From Burkholderiales bacterium PBB3 (GTDB taxonomy: Bacteria > Pseudomonadota > Gammaproteobacteria > Burkholderiales > Burkholderiaceae_C): 64,000 nucleotides of DNA. The DNA lies in contig NKIK01000004.1 of assembly GCA_002256115.1 (NCBI GenBank), positions 124,001 to 188,000 on the forward strand, given 5' to 3'. Every line of letters begins with the position of its first letter. Position 1 is the first letter of the stretch. A program made the translations under genes and the position numbers. Below are positions 16,301-25,221 of this stretch, piece after piece. Below the pieces are notes generated by a model. The model ran no database searches. It had not been told where the DNA came from and saw nothing but the letters and a program-made list of their open reading frames with translations.

Positions 16301-17635
16301 ATGTTTGGCGATCAACTAAAAAAGCACTTCCTTGATTTGGCCGGTTCTTGGACATGCGATGACTATGCACTCGATATTCGGTATGTCGCATCGAGGACGG
16401 AAGCTGGTCTTGTAGTACGGCACGCTTCGATAAAGTTAAACCCACTCAGGCATGACAGAGATTTAGGGCTTCGTGTGGTAGCGCTTGGCATTGAAGCAGG
16501 TCAAGTTCAAAAATACCCAACATCAAAACAAGAACTAATGCAGGTGCTTAGTGATGCAGCGAATGGCATTATCAAGTGCGACGATTTGGAATTGCGTCTT
16601 CCTGCGCAGGACAACTGCGACCAATACTCAGAAATGAGTCATGGGGACAACTGGTTTTTTCCATTGCACTTGCGAGTTAGCAGCAAGCCTCAAACCGTAG
16701 ACTCGCCGGATAGTAAATTCGTAGTCGATGCCGAATTGAGGACGTTAACGCCACCGTTTGATGGGATAGAAGATTTGGTCAATTGGCTTGAATTGAGCCC
16801 AGATTTCTCAGGCGGGAGAGCGTCTACGATAGACATTAATGTCTTTCCCCCAGTTGACTTAATTACTGACAAATGCGCATTGTCGGAAGGTGTACTGAGT
16901 TGCGAAATTCACGCTCATCCCCAATTCAATGTTGAGACCCTCAGTCTCGCTATCCGATGCGCACCAAGCCCCGACCTAAACACTCGCGCCCAGATAGCGG
17001 AAGCTATAACTTGGAGCCCACCGGAAGGTGATCGACGTGTAGGCACACTTCGAACAGAACTACCCGATTCCGATAGTGTATTGACGTTGCTCTCCATTGG
17101 ACATTCGACTGTGCGTCGTCAATGGTTTAACGACCCTGCGCGAGCAAGAAACCATCTCCATTTGTGTGTCAACCAGTTTGATGGTGATTATCGGAAATTG
17201 AGAAATTCCCTATTCGAGTCGACTGATGCGAGGGAGTTCGAGCGAGGGGTCGCTTTGCTCATGTTTATTCTTGGATTTTCGTCTGCTCTTCCAATCGGGA
17301 CGGAATCGCCAGACGTAATACTTAGCACGCCCATAGGCCGAATTGCCGTTGTGGAGTGCACCCTCAAGATTGCAGATTTGGCCACGAAGGTCGGAAAGCT
17401 GGTTGACCGGAGGTCGTCTTTGGTCAAGTCATTGACTGCCGCTCATTTGCCATCGCAAGTCGCTGCCGTGTTGGTGAGCAGGCAACCCAGGGACCAAATT
17501 GCGATACCAGCTGATGAATTGACATTGAAAAATGTTGTCCTTCTGACTTCTGAGGACATTGAACGTGCATTGTTGTTCACGAGACATATGCCCAATTCAG
17601 ATGCCATTTGGGCGTCAGCATTTGCGTTTCAATAA
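16301..17635 (+). CDS. Unrecognised protein, possible PD-(D/E)XK-like nuclease domain
   Basis: About 444 residues in DNA noticeably AT-richer than its neighbours, right behind tRNA-Ser, suggesting transfer. A GTG at 16250 gives a longer frame; the ATG at 16301 (MFGDQLKKHFLDLAGSW) looks more natural. I recognise no family for the first ~320 residues, which seem beta-rich. The C-terminal third has a helix FERGVALLMFILGFSSA, then SPDVILSTPIGRIAVVEC with T-L-K following and a basic segment ATKVGKLVDRRSSL. The order helix, P-D, E...K resembles the core of restriction-endonuclease-like folds, with a defence role possible but unproven. Confidence 0.55.
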   Translation: MFGDQLKKHFLDLAGSWTCDDYALDIRYVASRTEAGLVVRHASIKLNPLRHDRDLGLRVVALGIEAGQVQKYPTSKQELMQVLSDAANGIIKCDDLELRLPAQDNCDQYSEMSHGDNWFFPLHLRVSSKPQTVDSPDSKFVVDAELRTLTPPFDGIEDLVNWLELSPDFSGGRASTIDINVFPPVDLITDKCALSEGVLSCEIHAHPQFNVETLSLAIRCAPSPDLNTRAQIAEAITWSPPEGDRRVGTLRTELPDSDSVLTLLSIGHSTVRRQWFNDPARARNHLHLCVNQFDGDYRKLRNSLFESTDAREFERGVALLMFILGFSSALPIGTESPDVILSTPIGRIAVVECTLKIADLATKVGKLVDRRSSLVKSLTAAHLPSQVAAVLVSRQPRDQIAIPADELTLKNVVLLTSEDIERALLFTRHMPNSDAIWASAFAFQ

Positions 17636-17745
17636 TCTATGTGGCTTCAGTTAAAAGTCCCGCAGCTACCGTCCCAGCGTTCCGTCCCGTGAATATTCAT
17701 CCCCTGACGACCAACGCCTCCAACGCAGGCCGCACCCCACCCCCC

Positions 17746-18231
17746 ATGCGAACACGCACCACCGGCTTCACACTGATTGAACTGCTGGTCGTCATCGCCG
17801 TCATGGCCATTCTGGCGCTCATGGTATTGCCTACTTTTCAGGGCAAGATGGTTCGGGATCAAATCATCGAAGGCGCTGAATTGGCAAAAATTGCCAAAGC
17901 GCCGATAGCCACCATGTGGCAGGGCCTGCAGCAAATGCCCAAAGACAACGCAGCCGTGGGCTTACCGGCGGCTGAAAAAGTAGTAAGCACCATGGTCACC
18001 AGCCTGACCGTCGAAGACGGTGCCATCCACATCACTTTTGGCAACCAGGCCAATGCCGCCATCAAGGGCAAGGTGCTGACCCTGCGGCCCGCCGTGGTGG
18101 AAGATGCCCCCATCGTGCCCGTGAGTTGGCTCTGTGGGCATGCACCCGTACCCGACAAGATGACTGCCAAGGGTCAGGACAAGACGGACATTCCCGCCCC
18201 GTTGCTACCGCTCAACTGTCGCGCGAAGTAA
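17746..18231 (+). CDS. Type IV pilin-like protein
   Basis: A 161-residue prepilin. The type III prepilin leader is TGFTLIELLVVIAVMAILAL, with cleavage after the Gly and methylated Phe at +1, Glu5 present, followed by the hydrophobic assembly helix. The C-terminal domain contains IHITFGNQANAAIKGKVLTL, VSWLCGHA and LPLNC, a Cys pair that likely closes the D-region as in type IVa pilins of beta-proteobacteria. The ATG at 17746 places the leader correctly; upstream in-frame sequence is not needed. No pilus assembly genes are nearby. Confidence 0.88.
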   Translation: MRTRTTGFTLIELLVVIAVMAILALMVLPTFQGKMVRDQIIEGAELAKIAKAPIATMWQGLQQMPKDNAAVGLPAAEKVVSTMVTSLTVEDGAIHITFGNQANAAIKGKVLTLRPAVVEDAPIVPVSWLCGHAPVPDKMTAKGQDKTDIPAPLLPLNCRAK

Positions 18232-18271
18232 CGATTGCGCCGTCAAGGTGCGCCCCTGACAAAGTGCACCG

Positions 18272-19504
18272 TCACCGACCGTGCATGAGACCGCTTTCCC
18301 AGGCAAACTCCATTTTTTTCAACAATGGCACCGGCACCCGGTCATCGCCCTTGGCATGCTCCAGTGTCTCTCGCATGGCTTGTGCAATAGCTTGCACAAC
18401 CAAGGCCGGCTGGCTCACGCCGCAGACCCGGCGACCAAAATCGTAGAGCTCATCTCGGGTGGGGTAGGCTTTGGTTTGGTGCTTGCCCGCAAAGACCTTG
18501 AGTGCCAGTGTTTGGTCCTCTAGCTCGGGCCCACCGGGGTACTTGGTGTAGGTGTAAATGCTGGTAGTCACCACGTCGAACATGGGGGCCAGCCACACGT
18601 CGGAGGCGTTGCGATACAGCACCCCAAAATTCTTCAAATGCGCGTCCCCATTGCGCACCAGAACCGAGAAAGCCACCTGCTGGAAAAAGCGGTGCAGATT
18701 GTCGCTGTGCAACTGTAGCTGCCGCAGCAACTCCGCAATGCGCTGGTAGCTGCCCTGGTACTTTCTATCCGACAAGATGTCGCGCACGCGCAGGCCAGCC
18801 AAGGCGGCAATATCCTCAAAGCCGAGTCGCTCGACACTGCCGTCCTCTCTCATCACCATATCGAAGCGGTCCAGTATCAGCATCTGTCCGTCATCGGAGA
18901 GCGCGAACTCAGGCACATTGATACCCGCGCGCCGCGCCGCACTCAGGCACAGGTACTCGTTGGCTGCCAGGCCAGGGTAACTGGCGCTGGCGGCTTTCAC
19001 TATGAGCGATGGAACCGGTATCGTGGGCCGGTCGGGCACCATGATTTTGGGCTGCATACCGGCGATGCCCGCGCCTGTGCTGAGATAGGCGGCCACCAGC
19101 TCGTTAAACACGGCTGGGCTGTACTTGGTCTTGATCAGCTCTGCTTTGCTCAGCGTACGGGGTGCTGATACAGCGGATGCGTTTGCCAGCGTGTAGCCCA
19201 GTCGGCCAATGCCGTTGCGCCCCACCATCGCCAAAAGATGCATGGGCGTCATGGGCTGCTTGGGGAACAGTTCCCGAATCTTCATGAACAGGTCGCCCTC
19301 GGGCAGGTTCTGGTCCATGGGCGGGAACAGATCACCATCTTGCCAAGTGAGGCGATCCTTAGCAGGCATGAGCAGCGCCATGGTGGGCTGCTCTGGGTCG
19401 GGGTTTTGGTAGCGAAACTCGTAGGTCGAAGCCTTGCGCAACTGGCCCGCGTTATCGGTATCCCCGATGGATACCGCCAGTTCGCGAATTTTTTCAGGAA
19501 GCAT
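18272..19504 (-). CDS. hipA: HipA-family serine/threonine kinase toxin
   Basis: A 410-residue HipA-type kinase. The N-terminal HipA domain (RELAVSIGDTDNAG and following) leads into the kinase core: P-loop-like PSLIVKAA, catalytic loop VLVRNGDAHLKNFGVLY and the metal-binding Asp in LAPMFDVVTT. Known members phosphorylate glutamyl-tRNA synthetase or related targets and cause persistence. The ATG at 19504 overlaps the upstream antitoxin reading frame by 11 nt, as expected of hipBA operons. The catalytic loop has N-G-D where many members have R-D-G-D; the essential Asp is kept. Confidence 0.88.
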   Translation of the reverse strand: MLPEKIRELAVSIGDTDNAGQLRKASTYEFRYQNPDPEQPTMALLMPAKDRLTWQDGDLFPPMDQNLPEGDLFMKIRELFPKQPMTPMHLLAMVGRNGIGRLGYTLANASAVSAPRTLSKAELIKTKYSPAVFNELVAAYLSTGAGIAGMQPKIMVPDRPTIPVPSLIVKAASASYPGLAANEYLCLSAARRAGINVPEFALSDDGQMLILDRFDMVMREDGSVERLGFEDIAALAGLRVRDILSDRKYQGSYQRIAELLRQLQLHSDNLHRFFQQVAFSVLVRNGDAHLKNFGVLYRNASDVWLAPMFDVVTTSIYTYTKYPGGPELEDQTLALKVFAGKHQTKAYPTRDELYDFGRRVCGVSQPALVVQAIAQAMRETLEHAKGDDRVPVPLLKKMEFAWESGLMHGR

Positions 19505-19772
19505 CGTCGCCCTCGTCATCTTCCTGGAAGCGACGGGCAACCTCTTCTGCGGAAGGCAGGCCCACACGCTCTAGCCGGAGGGCCAAGCCCAAGGCACCCA
19601 GCACCGCCATGAGGGAAGACACCGTGGTGTCCTCCCCAGCCTCTAGCCGGTACACCACTTCGCGCACCTTTCCGGCTTTTTCAGCCAGTTGGGTCTTACT
19701 CATCTTAAGAGCTTCCCGGTGCGCCTGAAGTTGGTGTCCAAGTTGGTCCGACAGGCGTATTTCGTAAGTCAT
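19494..19772 (-). CDS. hipB: HipB-type XRE antitoxin
   Basis: A 92-residue Cro/CI helix-turn-helix protein (LSDQLGHQLQAHREALKMSK, TQLAEKAGKVREVVYRLEAG) with an acidic C-terminal tail. It precedes and overlaps hipA, so it is the cognate antitoxin and autorepressor. Confidence 0.88.
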   Translation of the reverse strand: MTYEIRLSDQLGHQLQAHREALKMSKTQLAEKAGKVREVVYRLEAGEDTTVSSLMAVLGALGLALRLERVGLPSAEEVARRFQEDDEGDDAS

Positions 19773-19789
19773 GGCTTACAATTTAAAGT

Positions 19790-19810
19790 ATTTTTGCACT
19801 TTTTGCAAGT
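19790..19810. promoter_or_regulatory. Probable hipBA operator
   Basis: TTGCA (19794-19798) and TGCAA (19804-19808) form an inverted repeat in an AT-rich stretch upstream of the hipB start; overlapping AAAGTATTT sequences could be the -10 region. Inference from position and symmetry. Confidence 0.4.
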
Positions 19811-19816
19811 TGTGAC

Positions 19817-20041
19817 TTACAGATTAGCCCGCCGTAACTCCGCCCCTTTCCCACTCTCCTCACACGTCAGCACAAAGCGCCCGCTGATCCCTGCCGTGGT
19901 CACAAATGGCGTCAGCAATGCAGCCGGGAACTGCACTGTGGCACCGGTGGTGGATTGGGCGACTACCTGGCGCACGGAGCCGCGGTAGTACTGCAGGTAC
20001 TGCTGCGACGAGATGCTGAGCACAAACTCAAACCGCTTCAC
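19817..20041 (-). CDS. DUF2835-family protein
   Basis: A 74-residue protein with the features I know of DUF2835: an aromatic segment SSQQYLQYYRGSVRQVVAQS, then VQFPAALLTPFVTTAGISGR and a FVLTCEESGKGAEL end. It probably forms a small beta-sheet domain. It is transcribed in the same direction as, and immediately downstream of, the patatin gene at 20056. Function unknown. Confidence 0.75.
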   Translation of the reverse strand: MKRFEFVLSISSQQYLQYYRGSVRQVVAQSTTGATVQFPAALLTPFVTTAGISGRFVLTCEESGKGAELRRANL

Positions 20042-20055
20042 ACCAGCCCCTACGT

Positions 20056-22245
20056 TTACGGTGTGCCAATAAAGAAGTAGGCGTTGACCGGACCACTGCT
20101 GGAGCGCCCCAGGCCCAGGTAGGCGGGGCCAAACGGGGTCTCACCGCGCACATAAATCACCGCCGAATTGAGCACACCCGTGCGGTTCGGTTCGGACAGC
20201 GGCTCACCCACACGGCCGGCCTCTAGCGCCAGGCCCACGCGCAAGTCGCCGCGCAGGCCCATGGGCATGCGGCCAAAGATACGCTCAGCGCGGATGTGGG
20301 CGTAGCTCACCTTGTCACCCGAGAGCTGGTCATTGGCAAAGCCCGACAGGTTCAAAAATCCACCCAGCTTGGCCAGGTCTTGCGGCGGCAAGCTGCCGCG
20401 CACCGAGCCCGCGTAGGTGGCACGCAGGCCCAGCACCGAATCCTTGATCTGGTAATTGCCATCTAGCGACACGGTCACGCGGTTGTAGTCCCCTTGTGCG
20501 GACTCAAACCAAGTGGTCCGCGCCGACCAACCGCTGGTCGAGATATACAACTGATTCTTTTGGTCTAGCTCCAGCGTGGCCAGCAGGCCCCTGGTCTTCA
20601 GCGTGTCGGTGGGCAGCAGGGGCAAGCCGGTCTCGATCTTTACTTCTTGCTGCTCCTCGCGCCAGCCCAGCCGGAACTGGCCGATCAAGCCGATGTTCAC
20701 CCCCGCCGACAAATCCAGGCGGGCCACGGTGTTGCGGTAGTCGGAAATGCGCAAATCGTTATTAAACAGCGCCGCACTCTCACGCCGGATGGAAGCGGCG
20801 GCGTCTACAAAGTAGCGCTGGGTCGCATCCAGCGGTTGGTAGAAATCGGCACCCACACCCGTGTTGCTGCCCAGCTCGGCCGACAGCAGCATCTCGCCGC
20901 CCAGGCTATTGAGCCAAGTCTTTTGGTAGGCACCGCGCACGCTGAATGACGATCCGCCGGTCAGGCTGGAGTTCAAATTCACACCCAGGCGCATGTAGTC
21001 GGGGCCCCAGGATTTTTCAATCGGCATGATGCGCAGCACATTGCGATCGCCCGCGCGCACCAGCGAGTAGTCCACACGTTCGTAATAGCCGTCGCCATAG
21101 GCGCGCAGCAGGTCGCGGTTGAGCTTGGTCACATCCAGTGACTCACCCACCTTTTGCTCCACATAGCGCGATACGGCGGCGGCGTTCACGGTGTGCAGGC
21201 CCGCAATCTCAATCGCGTCCACCGCTTGCAGCGGCAGAGACTGCGGCGTCCAGCGCTTGCGCCACGCCGCATAGCTGCGCTCATCCACCGACAGGCTTTG
21301 CAACACGGCGGTGACCGCCACCGTCGCTTTACGGCCGCGGTCGGCGGCATCCCCGCTGCGGTCAAAATCGCCCGCAGACAGGCCGTCGAGTTCGGGCTTG
21401 ATGTAAATGTCTTGCGGGCCCAGTTTGCCCAGCGATTGGGTGACGTTTTGCTCAGTCAAGATAGATACCATTTGCGCCGAGATCGTTAGCAGGCCGCTGA
21501 TTTCACTGGCCTTGAGCAACGGCGAGCCCACATTCACCGCAATCACCACTTGGGCACCACAGCGCTCGCGCACCTCCTCCACGGGCAAATTGTCGACCAG
21601 GCCACCGTCCACCAGCTTGCGTCCGCGGTATTCCAGCGGGGCCATCAGGCCGGGCACTGACATGCTGGCACGCATGGCCAATGTCAGGCTGCCATCGCGA
21701 AACACCACCCGTTCACCACTGCCAATGTCGGTCGCGACGATGGACAACGGTAAGGGCAAGAATTCAATATTGCGTTCGCCAGTGTCGGCGTGCACCAGTT
21801 GGTTGAAAAAGAGTTTGATCTTTTGGCCCGACACCACACCCGGCGGTGTGATGGCACCCAGCTCGGTGATACCGGTCTCACTACCGGGCAGGTAGCGCTG
21901 CGACAAGCGCTTGCTGCGGTAGTTGACATCGCCATAGCCAGGGTTGTCTTGAAACAGGTCGTTCCAGTCGGCCTTGCCCATTTCACGGCGCATGGTGGCG
22001 GGGTCCATGCCGGCCGCCCAGGCACCGGCAATCAGCGCGCCCATGCTGGTGCCGGCCACGCAATCCACCGGTATGCGCAGGCGCTCCAGCTCTTCCAGCA
22101 CGCCAATATGCGCCGCCCCGCGCGCGCCACCGCCGCCCAGCACCAGGCCCACTTTAGGGCGGTCTGCGGCATAGGCTGCGGCAGGCAGGTAGGCCATCAG
22201 CAATAGAACACAGGCAAAGGACAGGCGTGAAATCAAAGAGGGCAT
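20056..22245 (-). CDS. Patatin-like phospholipase with POTRA and outer-membrane barrel (PlpD type)
   Basis: About 729 residues with a Sec signal. The patatin domain has oxyanion motif GGGGARGAAHIG, nucleophile elbow GTSMGA and dyad Asp in DGGLVDN. A POTRA-like domain (IEIAGLHTVNAAAVSRYVEQ) leads into a C-terminal beta barrel of alternating aromatic strands ending in SSGPVNAYFFIGTP. The architecture is that of PlpD-type (type Vd) two-in-one secretion or outer-membrane-tethered lipases. The start at 22245 places the signal peptide at the N terminus; the longer frame to 22266 is unlikely. Catalytic residues are intact, so a phospholipase A activity is expected. Confidence 0.9.
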   Translation of the reverse strand: MPSLISRLSFACVLLLMAYLPAAAYAADRPKVGLVLGGGGARGAAHIGVLEELERLRIPVDCVAGTSMGALIAGAWAAGMDPATMRREMGKADWNDLFQDNPGYGDVNYRSKRLSQRYLPGSETGITELGAITPPGVVSGQKIKLFFNQLVHADTGERNIEFLPLPLSIVATDIGSGERVVFRDGSLTLAMRASMSVPGLMAPLEYRGRKLVDGGLVDNLPVEEVRERCGAQVVIAVNVGSPLLKASEISGLLTISAQMVSILTEQNVTQSLGKLGPQDIYIKPELDGLSAGDFDRSGDAADRGRKATVAVTAVLQSLSVDERSYAAWRKRWTPQSLPLQAVDAIEIAGLHTVNAAAVSRYVEQKVGESLDVTKLNRDLLRAYGDGYYERVDYSLVRAGDRNVLRIMPIEKSWGPDYMRLGVNLNSSLTGGSSFSVRGAYQKTWLNSLGGEMLLSAELGSNTGVGADFYQPLDATQRYFVDAAASIRRESAALFNNDLRISDYRNTVARLDLSAGVNIGLIGQFRLGWREEQQEVKIETGLPLLPTDTLKTRGLLATLELDQKNQLYISTSGWSARTTWFESAQGDYNRVTVSLDGNYQIKDSVLGLRATYAGSVRGSLPPQDLAKLGGFLNLSGFANDQLSGDKVSYAHIRAERIFGRMPMGLRGDLRVGLALEAGRVGEPLSEPNRTGVLNSAVIYVRGETPFGPAYLGLGRSSSGPVNAYFFIGTP

Positions 22246-22357
22246 GTAGGCAACGCAGGGCGGCAAGGTGTGGGGGCCAAATGTTTATAGCAGGTCGCCA
22301 CCCAGGGCCGCTAAACTGAGGCGAAACGTTGGAAAAAAATAAGCAGGAGCAGTCAAT

Positions 22358-23152
22358 ATGCAGCAAAAACGCCGCCAACTCATAGGCTTGGGCGCTGGCC
22401 TGGGCTTGCTCATGCCACTGCGGGCGGCCCATTCGGCGCGCCCAGCCCCATCGCCCAATACGCTGAGCATTGCCTACAACGATGACTACGCCCCCTACTC
22501 TTATCTGGAGAATGACCAGGTGCTGGGCATCCTGCCCGATCTGCTGGAGCCCCTGCTGGCAGGCCTACCCGATCTGCGGGTAGAGCGGCTGGGCCTGCCG
22601 TGGCGGCGGGTACAGCAAGAGGTTGCCCAGGGTTTGGCCGATGCGCTGTGCACCTTTGCATCCGAAGAGCGCCAGCGCTACACCGTTTTTCACAAGATAC
22701 CGGTCGTCAGCCTGCAGCCCCACCTTTTCTTTGCCGCCAGTAGCCCCCAGCGCAAGTTGATTGAGCAAATCACGCGGCGTGAGGAGCTGATGCCTTTGCG
22801 CCTGGTGGACCAAAATGGCAACCAGTGGGCCGAGCAAAACCTTAAGGACTTCCCCAATTTGACCTATGTGTCGGGGCATGACGGGGTGTTCCGCTCCATC
22901 ATGGTCGGGCGCGGAGATGTGCATGTGTCGCTTTCACCTGTGGTGACCCGTTGGCGCATCAAAAAACTGGGCATCGCGCAGGACCAGATCGTTTCAGTGC
23001 CCGCCCCTTTCATAGCCGCCGACGTGCCCTTTCACCTGCTGGTGCGAAAAACACACCCCCGCGCTGCGGAAATATTGGCGCACCTGGACCTAGCCCTGAA
23101 GAAACCAGGCTTCAAAAAACTGCAAGAGGATGTGCTGCGGCGCTACGTGTAA
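22358..23152 (+). CDS. Periplasmic substrate-binding protein (SBP_bac_3 type)
   Basis: A 264-residue amino-acid-binding-type protein: a leader with KRRQLIGLGAGLGLL, then the typical first lobe start LSIAYNDDYAPYSYLENDQV and GILPDLLEPLLAG, and a second-lobe return near the C terminus. There is no neighbouring ABC transporter, and several such orphan proteins in this group are stand-alone sensors. It is followed after 6 nt by an esterase gene, so they are probably co-transcribed. Ligand unknown. Confidence 0.75.
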   Translation: MQQKRRQLIGLGAGLGLLMPLRAAHSARPAPSPNTLSIAYNDDYAPYSYLENDQVLGILPDLLEPLLAGLPDLRVERLGLPWRRVQQEVAQGLADALCTFASEERQRYTVFHKIPVVSLQPHLFFAASSPQRKLIEQITRREELMPLRLVDQNGNQWAEQNLKDFPNLTYVSGHDGVFRSIMVGRGDVHVSLSPVVTRWRIKKLGIAQDQIVSVPAPFIAADVPFHLLVRKTHPRAAEILAHLDLALKKPGFKKLQEDVLRRYV

Positions 23153-23158
23153 ACAGCA

Positions 23159-24085
23159 ATGACCATGAATTTCCGCAGCGTGTTGCACGCATTGGCCACA
23201 GCCTTGGCCATCACCCTCGCTCCGTGCACGCAGGTAGCGGCAGCCGTGCCGGGTTACCAAATTCCCAACAGCTTCGTGCACGAGCTTCCCAGCAAAAGCG
23301 CGAACCGCGCCTACCAGGTTTGGGTCGATTTGCCCGCGTCTTACGCCAGCGGTACCAAGCAGTACCCGGTGGTTTTTGTCACCGACCCGCAGTACGCGTT
23401 CACGCTGGTGCACGGCATACGCCACTTGCTGGGCAGGCGTGGGCAAAACATCGAAGACTTCATTTTGGTGGGCCTGGCGCTGCCTACCAATGAAGATGCC
23501 TCCGAGGCTCGCAGCCGCGACTACACGCCCACCAATGCACTGGCCAACCCCAAGCGCTCTGCGGACCGCTACGGGGCCAAGGCCTATGGCGAAGGTGCTG
23601 CCTACCGCAACTATGTAGAGACTGAGGTCTTTCCGCTGATTGCAAGCCAGTACCGCGCAGATATGTCGCGCAAGGTGTTCATCGGCCATTCGTATGGCGC
23701 GCTGTGGGGCGCGGCCACGTTGCTCACCAAGCCAGGCATGTTTCAGGCCTACATCCTGGGCAGCCCCTCGTTCTGGTTTGATGAACATGCGATATTTCAG
23801 ATGGAGCAGCAGTACGCTGCCGACCACAAAGACCTCAAGGCCCAGGTGCTGCTGTTTGCGGGCAGCTTTGAGACCCCCGGCCCCACGCCGCGCCACTACA
23901 AAAAGACTGACTTGGCGGGCGATATGCAGCGCTTCAAAGATGCGCTGAAGCGCCGCCGGTACCCCAGCCTGCAACTGGGTGGCGAGGTGCTGCAGGGTGA
24001 GGACCATTTCACTGCGTACACCGCTCTGGTGGGGCGGGGTTTGCTGAAGGTATTGCCGGGGTTTGGGCCTTACACCAGTGGTTGA
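23159..24085 (+). CDS. Secreted alpha/beta-hydrolase (esterase D/Fes-like)
   Basis: A 308-residue hydrolase with a signal peptide ending in TQVAAAVPG. The putative esterase fold shows QVWVDLPASYASGTKQYPVV, nucleophile elbow IGHSYGALWGA and a C-terminal catalytic His in GEDHFTAYTALV. The layout is that of the Fes/IroE/esterase D group, which cleaves siderophore or simple esters; the substrate is not defined by sequence. It overlaps nothing and ends before a repeat at 24105. Confidence 0.85.
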   Translation: MTMNFRSVLHALATALAITLAPCTQVAAAVPGYQIPNSFVHELPSKSANRAYQVWVDLPASYASGTKQYPVVFVTDPQYAFTLVHGIRHLLGRRGQNIEDFILVGLALPTNEDASEARSRDYTPTNALANPKRSADRYGAKAYGEGAAYRNYVETEVFPLIASQYRADMSRKVFIGHSYGALWGAATLLTKPGMFQAYILGSPSFWFDEHAIFQMEQQYAADHKDLKAQVLLFAGSFETPGPTPRHYKKTDLAGDMQRFKDALKRRRYPSLQLGGEVLQGEDHFTAYTALVGRGLLKVLPGFGPYTSG

Positions 24086-24104
24086 TTCTGCTGGCGCAGT
24101 TGCA

Positions 24105-24162
24105 AGCCAAATCGGTGTTTGAGACCGTGGATAGTGCGGGAGCAGCTCCTATTTGTATAGCA
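24105..24162 (+). repeat. ~58-nt dispersed repeat
   Basis: GCCAAATCGGTGTTTGAGA, CCGTGGATAGTGCGGGAGCA, GCTCCTATTTGTATAGCA: an intergenic copy downstream of the esterase gene. The remaining ~190 nt to mntA hold no gene I can support. Confidence 0.9.
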
Positions 24163-24353
24163 TCTTCTAGGCCAAACACTTAAGCCTGAGACTCCAGGCT
24201 ACCGGCAGTTTGTGTGCCCAGAGGCAACTGCAAAAGTGCCATTGCATTTCCGTAAAGGGCAATATGGGTTGGTACGGATCAGAATTGGCGACCTTGTAGG
24301 GGTCAGCCACAGGTACTCCCACTGACAGTTCGTATTTGTTTGATAATTCCTCC

Positions 24354-24683
24354 ATGACCACTCCGCTGAGCTCACAGTTGCCCCAAATAGTTGCGCTTTG
24401 CCAGAAGCATGGCGTTTCCCATTTGGAACTGTTTGGCTCTGCGACCGGCTCAGGTTTTGACCCGGACTCCAGTGATTTCGATTTCCTGGTTGAACTTGAC
24501 GCGCACGCTTCAGGCTCACGCGCCAAACGTTGGACTGAACTGGCAGATGCACTAGAGCAACTCCTGGGCCGACACGTTGATTTGGTCAATCCGCGCTACA
24601 TTCGCAACCCGTATTTTTTACAAGCCGTCAATAGCAGCAGATCCGTCATTTATGACCGACAAAACGCCCAAATTGCTAGTTGA
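24354..24683 (+). CDS. mntA: MntA-type nucleotidyltransferase antitoxin
   Basis: A minimal nucleotidyltransferase of 109 residues with the GS-x(n)-D-x-D signature (LFGSATGSGFDPDSSDFDFL) and a third acidic residue in HVDLVN. MntA antitoxins AMPylate the HepT RNase. It overlaps the HepT gene by 32 nt in a different frame, tightly coupling translation. The block is somewhat AT-richer than its surroundings, fitting a mobile module. Confidence 0.88.
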   Translation: MTTPLSSQLPQIVALCQKHGVSHLELFGSATGSGFDPDSSDFDFLVELDAHASGSRAKRWTELADALEQLLGRHVDLVNPRYIRNPYFLQAVNSSRSVIYDRQNAQIAS

Positions 24684-24996
24684 TGCGCTGGGCGCGATGG
24701 ACTCTATCGCCGAATTCTTGGGGGGCGTTTCTTTCGTTGAATATGCCGCCAACAAAATGCTACGTTCAGCAGTAGAGCGTCAATTCGAAATCCTGGGGGA
24801 AGCTTGCACACGTCTGGCCAAACTAGAGTCCAGTTGGATCCAATCAGTGACGCATTTGAAGTTGGCCATCGACTTGCGCAACCGAATCATTCACGGATAT
24901 GACTCTGTCGATGACGAGATCGTCTACTTTACGGCCAAGGAAGATCTTGAGGGCTTGCGAGCTGACTTGTCGGCGCTGCTGGCGCAAAGGGGGTAG
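24652..24996 (+). CDS. hepT: HepT-type HEPN RNase toxin
   Basis: A 114-residue HEPN-domain protein with the catalytic motif R-x4-H-x-Y (RNRIIHGYD) whose Tyr is the AMPylation site used by MntA in characterised systems. The helical bundle segments VERQFEILGEACTRL and LKLAIDLRNRIIHGY match the DUF86 family. It forms the toxin partner of the overlapping mntA. Confidence 0.9.
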   Translation: MTDKTPKLLVDALGAMDSIAEFLGGVSFVEYAANKMLRSAVERQFEILGEACTRLAKLESSWIQSVTHLKLAIDLRNRIIHGYDSVDDEIVYFTAKEDLEGLRADLSALLAQRG

Positions 24997-25140
24997 GAGC
25001 GGCGACGTATTTCGGCACGCGCACACAGGGTTTATTGCGTGAATGGCAGTCGAGTTGAGCTCATTGCCGAGCATTGAAGTCGACACTACCGCAGTTGCTT
25101 AGCGAATCCCCAAAGGCGTGTGCAGCTTCACGGTTGCGAT

Positions 25141-25197
25141 CCAAATCGGCCGTTCAGGCCGTGGATAGTGCGGGAGAAGCTCCTATTTGTATAGCAA
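25141..25197 (+). repeat. ~58-nt dispersed repeat
   Basis: CCAAATCGGCCGTTCAGGCC, GTGGATAGTGCGGGAGAAGC, TCCTATTTGTATAGCAA: an intergenic copy between hepT and the FKBP gene. The rest of the 225-nt gap shows no gene. Confidence 0.92.
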
Positions 25198-25221
25198 ACC
25201 CGCACATTTCGGTGGCAAAAC

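Noticed and set aside
24167..24589. 140-residue minus-strand frame over the mntA leader
   Set aside because: Overlaps mntA antisense; part of it looks protein-like (DPYQPILPFTE) but no start, ribosome-binding site or family supports it.
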